Below are positions 55,939-63,631 of a DNA stretch of 64,000 bases, one piece after another. The DNA is taken from NCBI GenBank assembly GCA_002729725.1, contig PBYS01000098.1:62001-126000 (forward strand), in the 5' to 3' direction. The translations under genes were made by a program, and so were the position numbers. The DNA comes from Puniceicoccaceae bacterium (lineage in GTDB: Bacteria; Verrucomicrobiota; Verrucomicrobiia; Opitutales; Coraliomargaritaceae). A model generated the notes under the pieces. It was not told where the DNA came from, did no database searches, and saw nothing but the letters and a program-made list of their open reading frames with translations. The stretch's first letter is position 1, and each line of letters starts with the position of its first letter.

Positions 55939-57822
55939 ATGTCCATGCGCTTTTCGCGATTCCTCTCTTTTACACTCCTTGTTTGTTTATCTGCCCCCGC
56001 TTGGGGGCAGATGACTCCCAATGCCCCAATTCAGAACTTCCGGCTGCCACGTTTTGCCGATAATGGCTATACGCAGTGGGTGCTGCAAGGTGCGCAGGGG
56101 ATTTACGACAGCGAAGAGCAAGTGCGGGTCGAGGGCATGGCCATGCGCGTCTACACGGGCGACGAACGTATGGCAGTCGAGCTCTCGCTGGACAGCCCGC
56201 AGGCAACCCTGCGTCTGCAAGAAAATCGCGCATATTCAGAAGCCGCGATCGAGATTGCCGGGGCCAATTTTAAAATTTCCGGTATCGGTTGGGAGTGGTC
56301 GGGCGATAGTAAAGAGATTGTAGTCAAACAACAAACTGTGGTGACCTTTACCCAAGGCATCGCGGGTGCCTTCGTCGATACGGGCGCGTCTGACTCCGGA
56401 GGCACTGTAAAGACTGAAATTCATAGTGATGGCCTACTGCTACGCACGACGGAAGAATACTACTACTTTGAGTTTACAGGCAGTGTGCATGCGGTCTCTG
56501 ATCAAATGGACCTGCGCAGCCAGATTTTGATCGCGGTGGCCGATGCGCCCGAGGGGCGCGAGCAAAGCATCGCTGCCAAGGCAAACCCCAGCGAACTCGA
56601 TTCCATTCGGCAAATTATCGCTCGCGAGCAGGTTGTGATTCTGCAAGGGGGCAAAACCGTAAAGGCTGACGAGGCGGAGTTTTTTCCCCGTGAGCAACGT
56701 GCTAACTTATTCGGGGCTGCGAGTGTGGAAACATCGGGCGCTTATTTGAGTGGCGATACGATCACCAGCCAAACGGGGGAAATTGTAATTGCCGGCAGTC
56801 CCACTGCAGGGCGTGCACAGACGATTTTGACCGATACCGGTGGCCTTGGCTTACAGGGCACTGCGGCTTTGAGCTCTGAGACGATCGTGCTGGCGGACAC
56901 AATCACTATGCGTGAGCAGTCACATGAGAATCATTTCTTATTTGCGGGCTCGGTCGAAGTCATGTCGGGCGCGGTGCAAATGCGTTCGGAGCGCATGACC
57001 ATCAAGGCGAATTCATCTCAACAGCCTGCGGATGATGCCGAATTCAAAGTCGGTGAGGTGAAAGATATCGTTGCGGATGGCGGGGTGCGCATCGAGCAGA
57101 GTGGGCAAATTGCTACTGGCGAGAAGGTTACTTTTTATCCCGACGAAGAACGCGCTGTGCTGACTGGTTCGCCCAAAGTGACCAATGGCGAGGCCGTCGT
57201 GACGGGGGAAAGCATGGAGCTCAAACCGCAACGCGCCCTCATTCGTGGTGATGGCAGCACGCCCGTGGTCGTGCGCTTGCCCGAGATGCCTGATCTTGGT
57301 TACGCCGCCTTTGCTTCGAAAAGCTCCGCAACGGAGGGCGAGGGCACTGCCAGCAACACTGAGGTGGTGGCTCCGGAGCCGCCAGAGTTGACGAACACTG
57401 TCGTCACGAGTCAGTTGCTACGTATGATTGAAGAGCCAGCCCGCACCGTCTTCCGATTTACGGAAGGCGTGCACGTCACCGCGACCAATCTCGACACCAC
57501 CTGCGAGCGCCTCGATGTGATTGCCACTGAATCGAAGCAAGCAGGTACCGACGCGCCATTGGTTCTCGAGCGCATCGAAGCGCTGGAACAAGTCGTGATC
57601 AAGCAGATCGGGCGCACCGCGACTGCCGACAAAGCGATCATTTTACCAGACGAAGGTAAGGTGGTGCTCGAAGGCGAAGCCGTGGTCGAGGATGATCGTG
57701 GCCGCGTGTCCGGACACCGCATGACACTACTGCAAGGAGAGCGCCGCGCCATCGTCGAAGGCGGCGGCCCCGATGGTGAGCGCGCACGTATTACACTGCC
57801 CGCGATGCCAGGGCGCGAGTAA
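55939..57822 (+). CDS. Large periplasmic LptA/OstA-like protein
   Basis: A 627-residue exported protein. A signal peptide (to about residue 23, ending PAWG) precedes many short beta-strand repeats of OstA/LptA type, for example GDTITSQTGEIVIAGSPTAG, VKDIVADGGVRIEQSGQIAT and ADKAIILPDEGKVVLEGEAV, which recur across about 210-620. LptA is the periplasmic bridge of lipopolysaccharide export; this protein is three times longer than E. coli LptA and seems to carry an LptC-like N-terminal region as well, so it may be an extended LPS-transport bridge. Start could be 55939 or the ATG at 55945. Single gene. Confidence 0.78.
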   Translation: MSMRFSRFLSFTLLVCLSAPAWGQMTPNAPIQNFRLPRFADNGYTQWVLQGAQGIYDSEEQVRVEGMAMRVYTGDERMAVELSLDSPQATLRLQENRAYSEAAIEIAGANFKISGIGWEWSGDSKEIVVKQQTVVTFTQGIAGAFVDTGASDSGGTVKTEIHSDGLLLRTTEEYYYFEFTGSVHAVSDQMDLRSQILIAVADAPEGREQSIAAKANPSELDSIRQIIAREQVVILQGGKTVKADEAEFFPREQRANLFGAASVETSGAYLSGDTITSQTGEIVIAGSPTAGRAQTILTDTGGLGLQGTAALSSETIVLADTITMREQSHENHFLFAGSVEVMSGAVQMRSERMTIKANSSQQPADDAEFKVGEVKDIVADGGVRIEQSGQIATGEKVTFYPDEERAVLTGSPKVTNGEAVVTGESMELKPQRALIRGDGSTPVVVRLPEMPDLGYAAFASKSSATEGEGTASNTEVVAPEPPELTNTVVTSQLLRMIEEPARTVFRFTEGVHVTATNLDTTCERLDVIATESKQAGTDAPLVLERIEALEQVVIKQIGRTATADKAIILPDEGKVVLEGEAVVEDDRGRVSGHRMTLLQGERRAIVEGGGPDGERARITLPAMPGRE

Positions 57823-57849
57823 GTCGGCTAGCAGTTTGTTGACGAGCGA

Positions 57850-58188
57850 TCAGATCAAGCCGTTCTTCTGGATTTCTTTAAGCTTGTTGGCATCCACCAC
57901 ATCGGGAGCGCGTTTGTCTTTGCCTGCGGTCTTATGGTAGCGACCGGTGACCTTATCCTTTTCGTAGCGAGTGAAGCCGTTTTTTTCGACATTTTCGTCG
58001 GACAATTTATTCTTAGTCGAGCCTTCCGTGTACTTGCTTGAGACGTTGGGGGAGTGGAAGACTTTACGCACGGGGTTCCCCGTCTTAGGGTGCGTCTTTA
58101 GCGGCTCATCGGCCATACGTTGAATGTATTCGAAGGCTTCGCCGTCGGAGCCATCAGGGAGGATTTCTTGATATACGTAAGTAGGCAT
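57850..58188 (-). CDS. FmdB-like protein lacking the zinc-binding cysteines
   Basis: A 112-residue cytosolic protein. It starts MPTYVYQEILPDGSDGEAFE and continues YIQRMADEPLKTHPKTGNPV, which is the FmdB zinc-ribbon pattern (MPTYEYxCxxCGxxFE...MxDxPLxxCPxCGGxVxR), yet the cysteine positions are replaced (QE, PDG, TH, KTGN). The C-terminal half is charged and lysine-rich. The fold may persist without metal. Function of the family is not settled. It is convergent with the LptA/OstA-like gene and divergent from a receiver gene. Confidence 0.82.
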   Translation of the reverse strand: MPTYVYQEILPDGSDGEAFEYIQRMADEPLKTHPKTGNPVRKVFHSPNVSSKYTEGSTKNKLSDENVEKNGFTRYEKDKVTGRYHKTAGKDKRAPDVVDANKLKEIQKNGLI

Positions 58189-58390
58189 ACTGTCTGTGGG
58201 ATGAAAATACTAAGTGTATTACAAATGGAATGATGGCGCTTACAATCACCAACTTGTTCCCCAGTAAAACTGTGCCCTTTCTCAACGAGTGCAATCAATG
58301 TGTGATTGTATTTGAGGCTTGTCGTGTTCTAAGGTTTTTCGTTATCATAGTGACCTTTACTCCTCTGATCACCCCTATACTCCCAAAGCT

Positions 58391-58756
58391 ATGAATGTCT
58401 TACTCCTCGAAGATGAACTTGAGCTCTCCGCAGTTGCTTGTGAGCAAATTGAAGGTCGCGGTCACAAGGTCTTTTCAGCTCTAGATATCGCTCAAGCTAA
58501 GGCGATTTTGAACGATGATAATGTGCACATCGATATTATGATCGCTGATCAGCAAGTGCCGGATGGAAATGGCTCAGAGTTTGCGATCGAAACGAAAGAT
58601 ATGCCAGACGGCATCAAGGTCGTCGTGGTCTCTGGCATGCTGAATAGCGAAGATATTCAGGAGCTGAAAGCACATCAGGTAGATTACTATCATAAGCCCT
58701 CGCTCTATTCAGAGATTGTCGAAGATTTGGTAAAGAAACACTTTCCCAACTCCTAG
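58391..58756 (+). CDS. Single-domain response regulator (CheY-like receiver)
   Basis: A 121-residue stand-alone receiver. Starting at the ATG at 58391 (MNVLLLEDELELSAVACEQI) gives the usual beta1 with the acidic residues EDE; the longer frame from 58319 adds an unconserved leader. The phosphoacceptor is in IMIADQQVPDG, the Ser/Thr switch in VVVVSGM and the Lys in YYHKPS. It has no output domain, so it must act by protein contact or as a phosphate sink. No kinase is adjacent. Confidence 0.9.
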   Translation: MNVLLLEDELELSAVACEQIEGRGHKVFSALDIAQAKAILNDDNVHIDIMIADQQVPDGNGSEFAIETKDMPDGIKVVVVSGMLNSEDIQELKAHQVDYYHKPSLYSEIVEDLVKKHFPNS

Positions 58757-58809
58757 TATAGTTGAGACGATCGCGCATCCAGAGGCGTTCGTGAAGTTGA
58801 CGAAGTTTC

Positions 58810-59529
58810 TTACCTTCTTGGAGGCAGTTGCCTATGAAAGGCGTTTTTCCAGCTGAGATCACAGATGAGTGGGCGATGGTCGGAGGCGATCTTGGCAAGC
58901 CTTGAGTCAACTGTTTTGAACTCGCAATGGCTTATTTCCCCTTTGATTGCGATGCGATCGAGGGCGAATAGGCATGGTTTGATCGGGAAAGTCCTAAGCT
59001 TGGAGCAGGCGTCAAAATTTACTATGAATTGACGGAAATGGCTGCGCCATGGTAACCATTCATTGAGGTCGCCGAGCAAAATACAGTTTTCGCAGTGTTC
59101 TTGACTTAAGTGGGGGAGCAAACTGCGCGTTTGTAGACAACGCGCTTTGACACGTAGATCGAGATGTGTGCTGAGGATGCGTAGGCGCTGGCCATTGTGC
59201 CGAATGTCGGCGATGATCGCGCCACGTGGTTCGCCGCCGTGCAGGTTGGGCAGCTCGATGCGTTGCACTTGCTCTGGTGGTTCGCGCAGCAACAGCATGT
59301 TGCCATAGTCTGCATTGGGTTTGCGCAGGGTTTTGCCGTATAGCACTGAACGATAGGGCAGGTGTTCTAGCTTGCGCAGAAAGTCACGGTCTAGGCTGTC
59401 GTCGCTGTGCACTTCTTGTAAGCCTACGATATCGGCATCTGTTTGGCGAATGACATCAAGAATACGATCGGGAGACTCCCGCCCATCGCGGCCGATGCAA
59501 CCGTGAATGTTGTAAGACAGTATGCGCAC
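58810..59529 (-). CDS. Endonuclease/exonuclease/phosphatase (EEP)-family enzyme
   Basis: A Mg-dependent hydrolase of the EEP superfamily (about 239 aa). The GTG at 59529 (VRILSYNIHGCIGRDGRESP) is preferred: it is two bases after the PLD-VTT stop and gives the canonical N-terminus. Catalytic motifs LQEVHS (Glu, about 44), LSTHLDLR, LGDLNEWLP and SDHRPLICDLS are all visible. Substrate may be DNA, a phosphodiester lipid or an inositol phosphate. It follows the PLD-VTT fusion in the same operon, which suggests lipid or phosphodiester metabolism. Confidence 0.88.
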   Translation of the reverse strand: MRILSYNIHGCIGRDGRESPDRILDVIRQTDADIVGLQEVHSDDSLDRDFLRKLEHLPYRSVLYGKTLRKPNADYGNMLLLREPPEQVQRIELPNLHGGEPRGAIIADIRHNGQRLRILSTHLDLRVKARCLQTRSLLPHLSQEHCENCILLGDLNEWLPWRSHFRQFIVNFDACSKLRTFPIKPCLFALDRIAIKGEISHCEFKTVDSRLAKIASDHRPLICDLSWKNAFHRQLPPRR

Positions 59530-59531
59530 TA

Positions 59532-61685
59532 CTATTTGATGAATTTTTTGACGCCAAATGTGAGACCGAGTAATGCAACTATACCGAGCCCTAGGTAGAG
59601 CCATGTCTGCCAGCTGGGATCGGAGTAGGCACTTTTGGCTTGGTGAGTCACGAATACCACGCCCAGCATGCCGGGCAGCATGCCCAGGCAGGAGCCCGCA
59701 ACGAAGGTGCGCAGCTTCATCTTAGAAATGCCGGCCACCAAGTTCACGACGACGAAGGGAGCTATGGGGACCAGCCTCAAGAGGGCGACCGACAGCACGC
59801 CGCGATCTTGTATCTTTTTGCTCAAGCGATCGAGTCGATCATGGAAGAGCTTTTCTAAAACAGGATAGCCGGCCATTCGACCGACATAGAGCGCTGCCAC
59901 CGCGCTGAGTAGGGAGCCGCCAAAACCACATGTAAACGCCGCCCATGGACTGATCACAAGTGTGGCCGACACTAACAACACGTTAATTGATATGCCGGTC
60001 ATTCCCGCTAGAAAGAAAATACCGAAGAGTAGGGGCAACTTCCAAGGGCTTTGATTCAGCGATTGGAAAAACGTTTCGACGGATTCTTTATCAATCACGC
60101 TTCCCCAAGCCTCTTTCAAGCCTAGGCCCAGTAAAAAGACCGCAGCGATGCTGGCAGCAATGATCGCATAGCGTTTCCAATTATGAGACGATTGATTGGA
60201 GTCATCCGAACGGGTGGCTTTGCGCAGCCAATAGCCTAGGTCGATCGGATCATCTGGATCAAGTAGTTGCGTGTCGGCCAGTTTGCGGCGAACGGGGCCG
60301 GCGCAGCCAATCTCCAAATTACGGAGCTGATGGTGGCTCCCCTTGCGCAGGTCTCGTATCGTTTGGTTGATCGAGTTCGTGGAGGCTAGTGATTGATCGA
60401 CTTTGTCTTGGCTATGTCCGAGGTGAATCCCGAGCAGGCGGCGTAAGAGTTCGGGCGCGGCTTCGGCGGTCTCGTCTAATCCGAGTGTCATCATCACTTC
60501 GGAGTCTACTTTCATGGAGCGATTACTTAGATTGGCGGAGCCGACCATGACAGCACGGTCGTCGCAAATCATAGTTTTCGCATGCACATAGACTTGGCTC
60601 TCATTGCCCGCCTCATCGCTGACGTGTGGGAAGTAGGCCCCGAAACGACTATGGGTGTCCGCCTCTACTAATTTTTCTAACAAACGACAGCGCAGTAATC
60701 CTAATGTACCTTCTTCCAGCCAGCCTCCCGTATCTTGAGTGAGAATAATGATGATCTCCGGCCCGTCTTCTTCGCCTAGTCGTTCAATTAAGGCATCGGT
60801 GATGGTGTGCGAAGATAGGTATTGATTCTCGATGTAAATATAGCGTTCGGCCGCCGCGATCATATCCAGGTGCAGTTCTTCGATTTGATTGACTGCGGGG
60901 TATTCTTTGTATTCAGAATAGGTGAGTGCAAAGACGGCATTCGCGTTCTCAAAGTTTGGCTGTATGCTTTCAGGCCAAACTGTATTTTCGGAGCTAGGAT
61001 TGGGCCAAGGCGCTTCTTCTTTTGTCGCGCGCTGCCAGCGTTGGCGGCAGAGTTCGTCCAGGGCATGCGCCGCAGGGCCGGTGACTGCAGTGTGTATGTC
61101 GTGATAGGGCTGATATTGCTCGCCATCGGGCGTGACACGCAGTGGGTCCTCTGGTTGGTGCGCTTGGGTGTCCCAACGCCAAGTGCTCAAATCCAAGCCG
61201 CCACAAAAGGCAAATCCGCCGTCGACCATCACCACTTTTTGATGATGTGACGCGCCCACGTTGATTTCGGAGTCCGTGACCAAGTGCAGGCGCGGGTGCG
61301 GATCTTGCCGGAAACGGGTAAAGGGCAGCCATTCGCGCTCGGTTAAATAAACCATCGAATAGTCCCACAGTAGAATGTAGATTTCGAGTTCCGGTTTCTG
61401 CTCCAGGAGAGCGTAAATTAGATCGACCAACTTGGTGGGGTACTCGTCTTTAGGAGATTCGTCGCGTAGTAATTCGATTTCTCCTTTGAAGTCCCAAGCC
61501 AGCAGGCAAATGTATTTTTCTGCTTGTATCACGGCTTCGCGAAAGGCTCGAAAGTAACTCTCGCCATCGACGATAAAGGCCCCCCTGCCGGAGTTGGCTT
61601 GCTTCCAATAGTTGGCATCTTCACGTAGGGGGGTGAAGCCTGTTCCGAGGCTTTCTTGCTGCTGCTTGTGTGTAGGTAGGCTCAT
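59532..61685 (-). CDS. Phospholipase D-VTT (DedA/TVP38-like) fusion protein
   Basis: A 717-residue inner-membrane protein. The N-terminal two-thirds (about 1-480) is a PLD with two HKD motifs: HHQKVVMVDGGFAFCGGLDL (about 147) and VHAKTMICDDRAVMVGSANL (about 365), each with a downstream Ser/Asn. So it hydrolyses or transfers phosphatidyl groups or cardiolipin-like substrates. A membrane region (about 515-717) of VTT/SNARE-associated type follows, with GISINVLLVSATLVISPWAA and FTCGFGGSLLSAVAALYVGR; such domains are implicated in lipid scrambling in other organisms. It lies two bases upstream of the EEP gene. Confidence 0.9.
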   Translation of the reverse strand: MSLPTHKQQQESLGTGFTPLREDANYWKQANSGRGAFIVDGESYFRAFREAVIQAEKYICLLAWDFKGEIELLRDESPKDEYPTKLVDLIYALLEQKPELEIYILLWDYSMVYLTEREWLPFTRFRQDPHPRLHLVTDSEINVGASHHQKVVMVDGGFAFCGGLDLSTWRWDTQAHQPEDPLRVTPDGEQYQPYHDIHTAVTGPAAHALDELCRQRWQRATKEEAPWPNPSSENTVWPESIQPNFENANAVFALTYSEYKEYPAVNQIEELHLDMIAAAERYIYIENQYLSSHTITDALIERLGEEDGPEIIIILTQDTGGWLEEGTLGLLRCRLLEKLVEADTHSRFGAYFPHVSDEAGNESQVYVHAKTMICDDRAVMVGSANLSNRSMKVDSEVMMTLGLDETAEAAPELLRRLLGIHLGHSQDKVDQSLASTNSINQTIRDLRKGSHHQLRNLEIGCAGPVRRKLADTQLLDPDDPIDLGYWLRKATRSDDSNQSSHNWKRYAIIAASIAAVFLLGLGLKEAWGSVIDKESVETFFQSLNQSPWKLPLLFGIFFLAGMTGISINVLLVSATLVISPWAAFTCGFGGSLLSAVAALYVGRMAGYPVLEKLFHDRLDRLSKKIQDRGVLSVALLRLVPIAPFVVVNLVAGISKMKLRTFVAGSCLGMLPGMLGVVFVTHQAKSAYSDPSWQTWLYLGLGIVALLGLTFGVKKFIK

Positions 61686-61815
61686 TTTTAATTATTATTG
61701 GAAGATTCCGTAACGCCCACTGTATAGAAGGAGCTGTGCCAGTTTTTGCTCCCGATGCGCATCCCCTTACAGCTAAGGGCTTAAGCTTTATAATGACTGG
61801 GGAGCGCGATTCCGG

Positions 61816-61862
61816 TCGTGCAGTATGCAAATGGGTGCGGTCTTTTGATCGTGCAATATGCA
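61816..61862 (+). repeat. Two TCGTGCA(G/A)TATGCA direct repeats, 33 bases apart
   Basis: The 14-mers at 61816-61829 and 61849-61862 differ at one base and contain the palindromic core TGCA-N3-TGCA. Their 33-base spacing is about three helical turns, so both face the same side of the DNA. They lie about 90-130 bases upstream of a possible sigma-54 promoter, where enhancer-binding proteins commonly bind. They are within the 338-base gap 61686-62023, which has no gene I can support. Confidence 0.7.
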
Positions 61863-61947
61863 GTTTTTCGAGTGGCTTGAGGCAGGTTGATCCGTTACTG
61901 ATTCCTTAAGTGGCTATCTAGCATATTCTTGTGATTTGAGCGGAAAA

Positions 61948-61964
61948 TTGGCACGGCACTTCCT
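61948..61964 (+). promoter_or_regulatory. Possible sigma-54 promoter
   Basis: TTGGCACGGCACTTCCT matches the TTGGCACG-N4-TTGCW consensus except that the -12 GC reads CC, so the match is partial. The spacing of the -24 and -12 elements is right. It is about 60 bases upstream of the small lipoprotein ATG and downstream of two phased repeats, and an NtrC-type activator gene follows. Evidence is positional and by eye. Confidence 0.5.
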
Positions 61965-62023
61965 ATAAGTTAAATCCTGATACAAAAATCAGGTTACAAC
62001 AACAATCCAACAACCGGAATATT

Positions 62024-62182
62024 ATGAACGATATACTCAAAAAATCAGGTCTGATTCTCTCTCTCATCTTTGCTGCCTTTGCTATGACAGGCTGTGAGGA
62101 CAACAACTTAGAAGATGCTGCCGATGAAGTCGGCGACGCTTTTGAGGATGCAGCGGATGATGTTAAGGATGCGACTAACTAA
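62024..62182 (+). CDS. Small acidic lipoprotein (52 aa)
   Basis: A 52-residue lipoprotein: MNDILKKSGLILSLIFAAFA followed by a lipobox MTGC, with lipidated Cys at residue 24. The mature 29 residues are highly acidic and Ala-rich (Asp/Glu repeats with an ADEVGDAFEDAADDVKDA pattern), probably one amphipathic helix, like small entericidin-type lipoproteins. It lies 112 bases upstream of the response regulator and is followed by a strong terminator, so it is a separate, probably regulated unit. Short but well supported by the signal peptide and terminator. Confidence 0.85.
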   Translation: MNDILKKSGLILSLIFAAFAMTGCEDNNLEDAADEVGDAFEDAADDVKDATN

Positions 62183-62209
62183 GCATGCTCTGAAATGAAC
62201 ATTCTATTT

Positions 62210-62244
62210 AAGCGCTCTCGCTACTTGCGAGAGCGCTTATTTTA
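62210..62244 (+). terminator. Terminator of the small lipoprotein gene
   Basis: AAGCGCTCTCGC pairs perfectly with GCGAGAGCGCTT around a TACTT loop, followed by ATTTTAT. It lies 27 bases after the lipoprotein stop and before the NtrC-type gene. Confidence 0.93.
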
Positions 62245-62294
62245 TATTGAGCTTTAAAACTCTCCAGATTCCCCAATAAAATAACGTAGGTGCT

Positions 62295-63629
62295 ATGAAC
62301 ATTCTAGTCGTTGACGATGAACAAAACATTTTAAGAACAACCTGTATCGCCTTAAAAACGATGGGGCATCAAGCTTTTCAGGCCTCGTCCTCGCGTCAGG
62401 CGGAACGTGTGTTGAACGAAGAGCCGATTGATGCGATTATTTTGGACATGATGCTGGGCAATGAAAATGGGCTCGATTATCTGGATAAGCTGGAGGCCGA
62501 GGGCGAACACCCTCCCGTAGTTGTCTTTACCGCACACTCTTCGATTGAGACGGCGGTGCAGTCGATGAAACGCGGCGCCTACGATTATATACAAAAGCCC
62601 TTCATTCCAGAAGATCTGCGCCAGCTCTTAGCCAAGCTTGAAAAGAGCCTCGCGGACAGTGGTAAGTTGAAAGAACTAAAGGGGATCATAGAGTCTTCGA
62701 ATCCCACTTTGCAGTTCGAGTCGAATGAACCGGAAATGCAGGAGACATTTCGTATTGCGACCAAGGCGGCCGCTTCGGAGGCCAATATTTTAATCCTAGG
62801 TTCGAGTGGTACGGGGAAGACGATGCTGGCGCGTCACGTACATGCCAATAGTCAACGTCGCGACAAACCATTTGTGACGGTAAACTGTCCAAGTTTATCA
62901 AAAGAGCTGCTCGAAAGTGAGCTCTTCGGGCATATTAAAGGCTCCTTCACCGGGGCGACTAAAGATACTTGGGGCAAAGTTTCTGCGGCCGATGGGGGCA
63001 CACTTTTTCTAGATGAAATCGGTGAAGTGGCGCTCGAGATTCAGCCGAAATTACTGAGGCTGCTACAGGATCGTGAATTTGAACGCGTCGGTGAAACACG
63101 CACTCGTAAAGCAAACGTCCGCGTATTGGCTGCGACTAATCGTGACCTTTCTAAAGAAGTAGAAGCCGGCACCTTTCGAGAAGATTTGTTTTATCGACTT
63201 AATGTGATCGGGCTACAAATGCCCTCCTTGCGAGAGCGCCCAGGCGATATACTTTCGATCACTCAAAGGTATGTCGACTTTTTCGCGGCTCAGTTGGGAC
63301 GCGGGCGAGTCGTGCTCGCTGAGGATGCACAGCAGGCGATCGTGGATTATGCTTGGCCAGGCAACTTGCGAGAGCTCAAAAATGTGATCGAACGTTCGCT
63401 GATACTAAGTGAGGGACAAGAATTGACCAAGGCCGATTTGCCCGTTGAGTTTCATGCCGAGTCTGAGGGACGTATCACTACGGGAAGCCTCATTAGCTTG
63501 GAGGAGCTTGAAGCCGCACACATCAAGCGGGTGGTGGCTAAGACGGCTAGTTTAGACGAGGCGTCAAACGTATTAGGTATCGATCCGGCCACACTCTATC
63601 GCAAACGTAAGAAACTCGGCCTCTGTTAG
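62295..63629 (+). CDS. Sigma-54-dependent response regulator (NtrC family)
   Basis: A 444-residue enhancer-binding activator. Receiver (about 1-118) with acidic pair VDDEQ, phosphoacceptor Asp51 in IILDMMLG and Lys in YIQKPF. AAA+ domain (about 140-380) with Walker A GSSGTGKT (about 169), the sigma-54 contact loop as GSFTGA (the usual GAFTGA with A to S), Walker B GGTLFLDEIGEV and sensor PGNLREL. C-terminal HTH (about 405-444, with ASNVLGIDPATLYRKRKKLG). It should activate sigma-54 promoters, plausibly the one at 61948. The kinase gene begins two bases after its stop. Confidence 0.95.
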   Translation: MNILVVDDEQNILRTTCIALKTMGHQAFQASSSRQAERVLNEEPIDAIILDMMLGNENGLDYLDKLEAEGEHPPVVVFTAHSSIETAVQSMKRGAYDYIQKPFIPEDLRQLLAKLEKSLADSGKLKELKGIIESSNPTLQFESNEPEMQETFRIATKAAASEANILILGSSGTGKTMLARHVHANSQRRDKPFVTVNCPSLSKELLESELFGHIKGSFTGATKDTWGKVSAADGGTLFLDEIGEVALEIQPKLLRLLQDREFERVGETRTRKANVRVLAATNRDLSKEVEAGTFREDLFYRLNVIGLQMPSLRERPGDILSITQRYVDFFAAQLGRGRVVLAEDAQQAIVDYAWPGNLRELKNVIERSLILSEGQELTKADLPVEFHAESEGRITTGSLISLEELEAAHIKRVVAKTASLDEASNVLGIDPATLYRKRKKLGLC

Positions 63630-63631
63630 TT

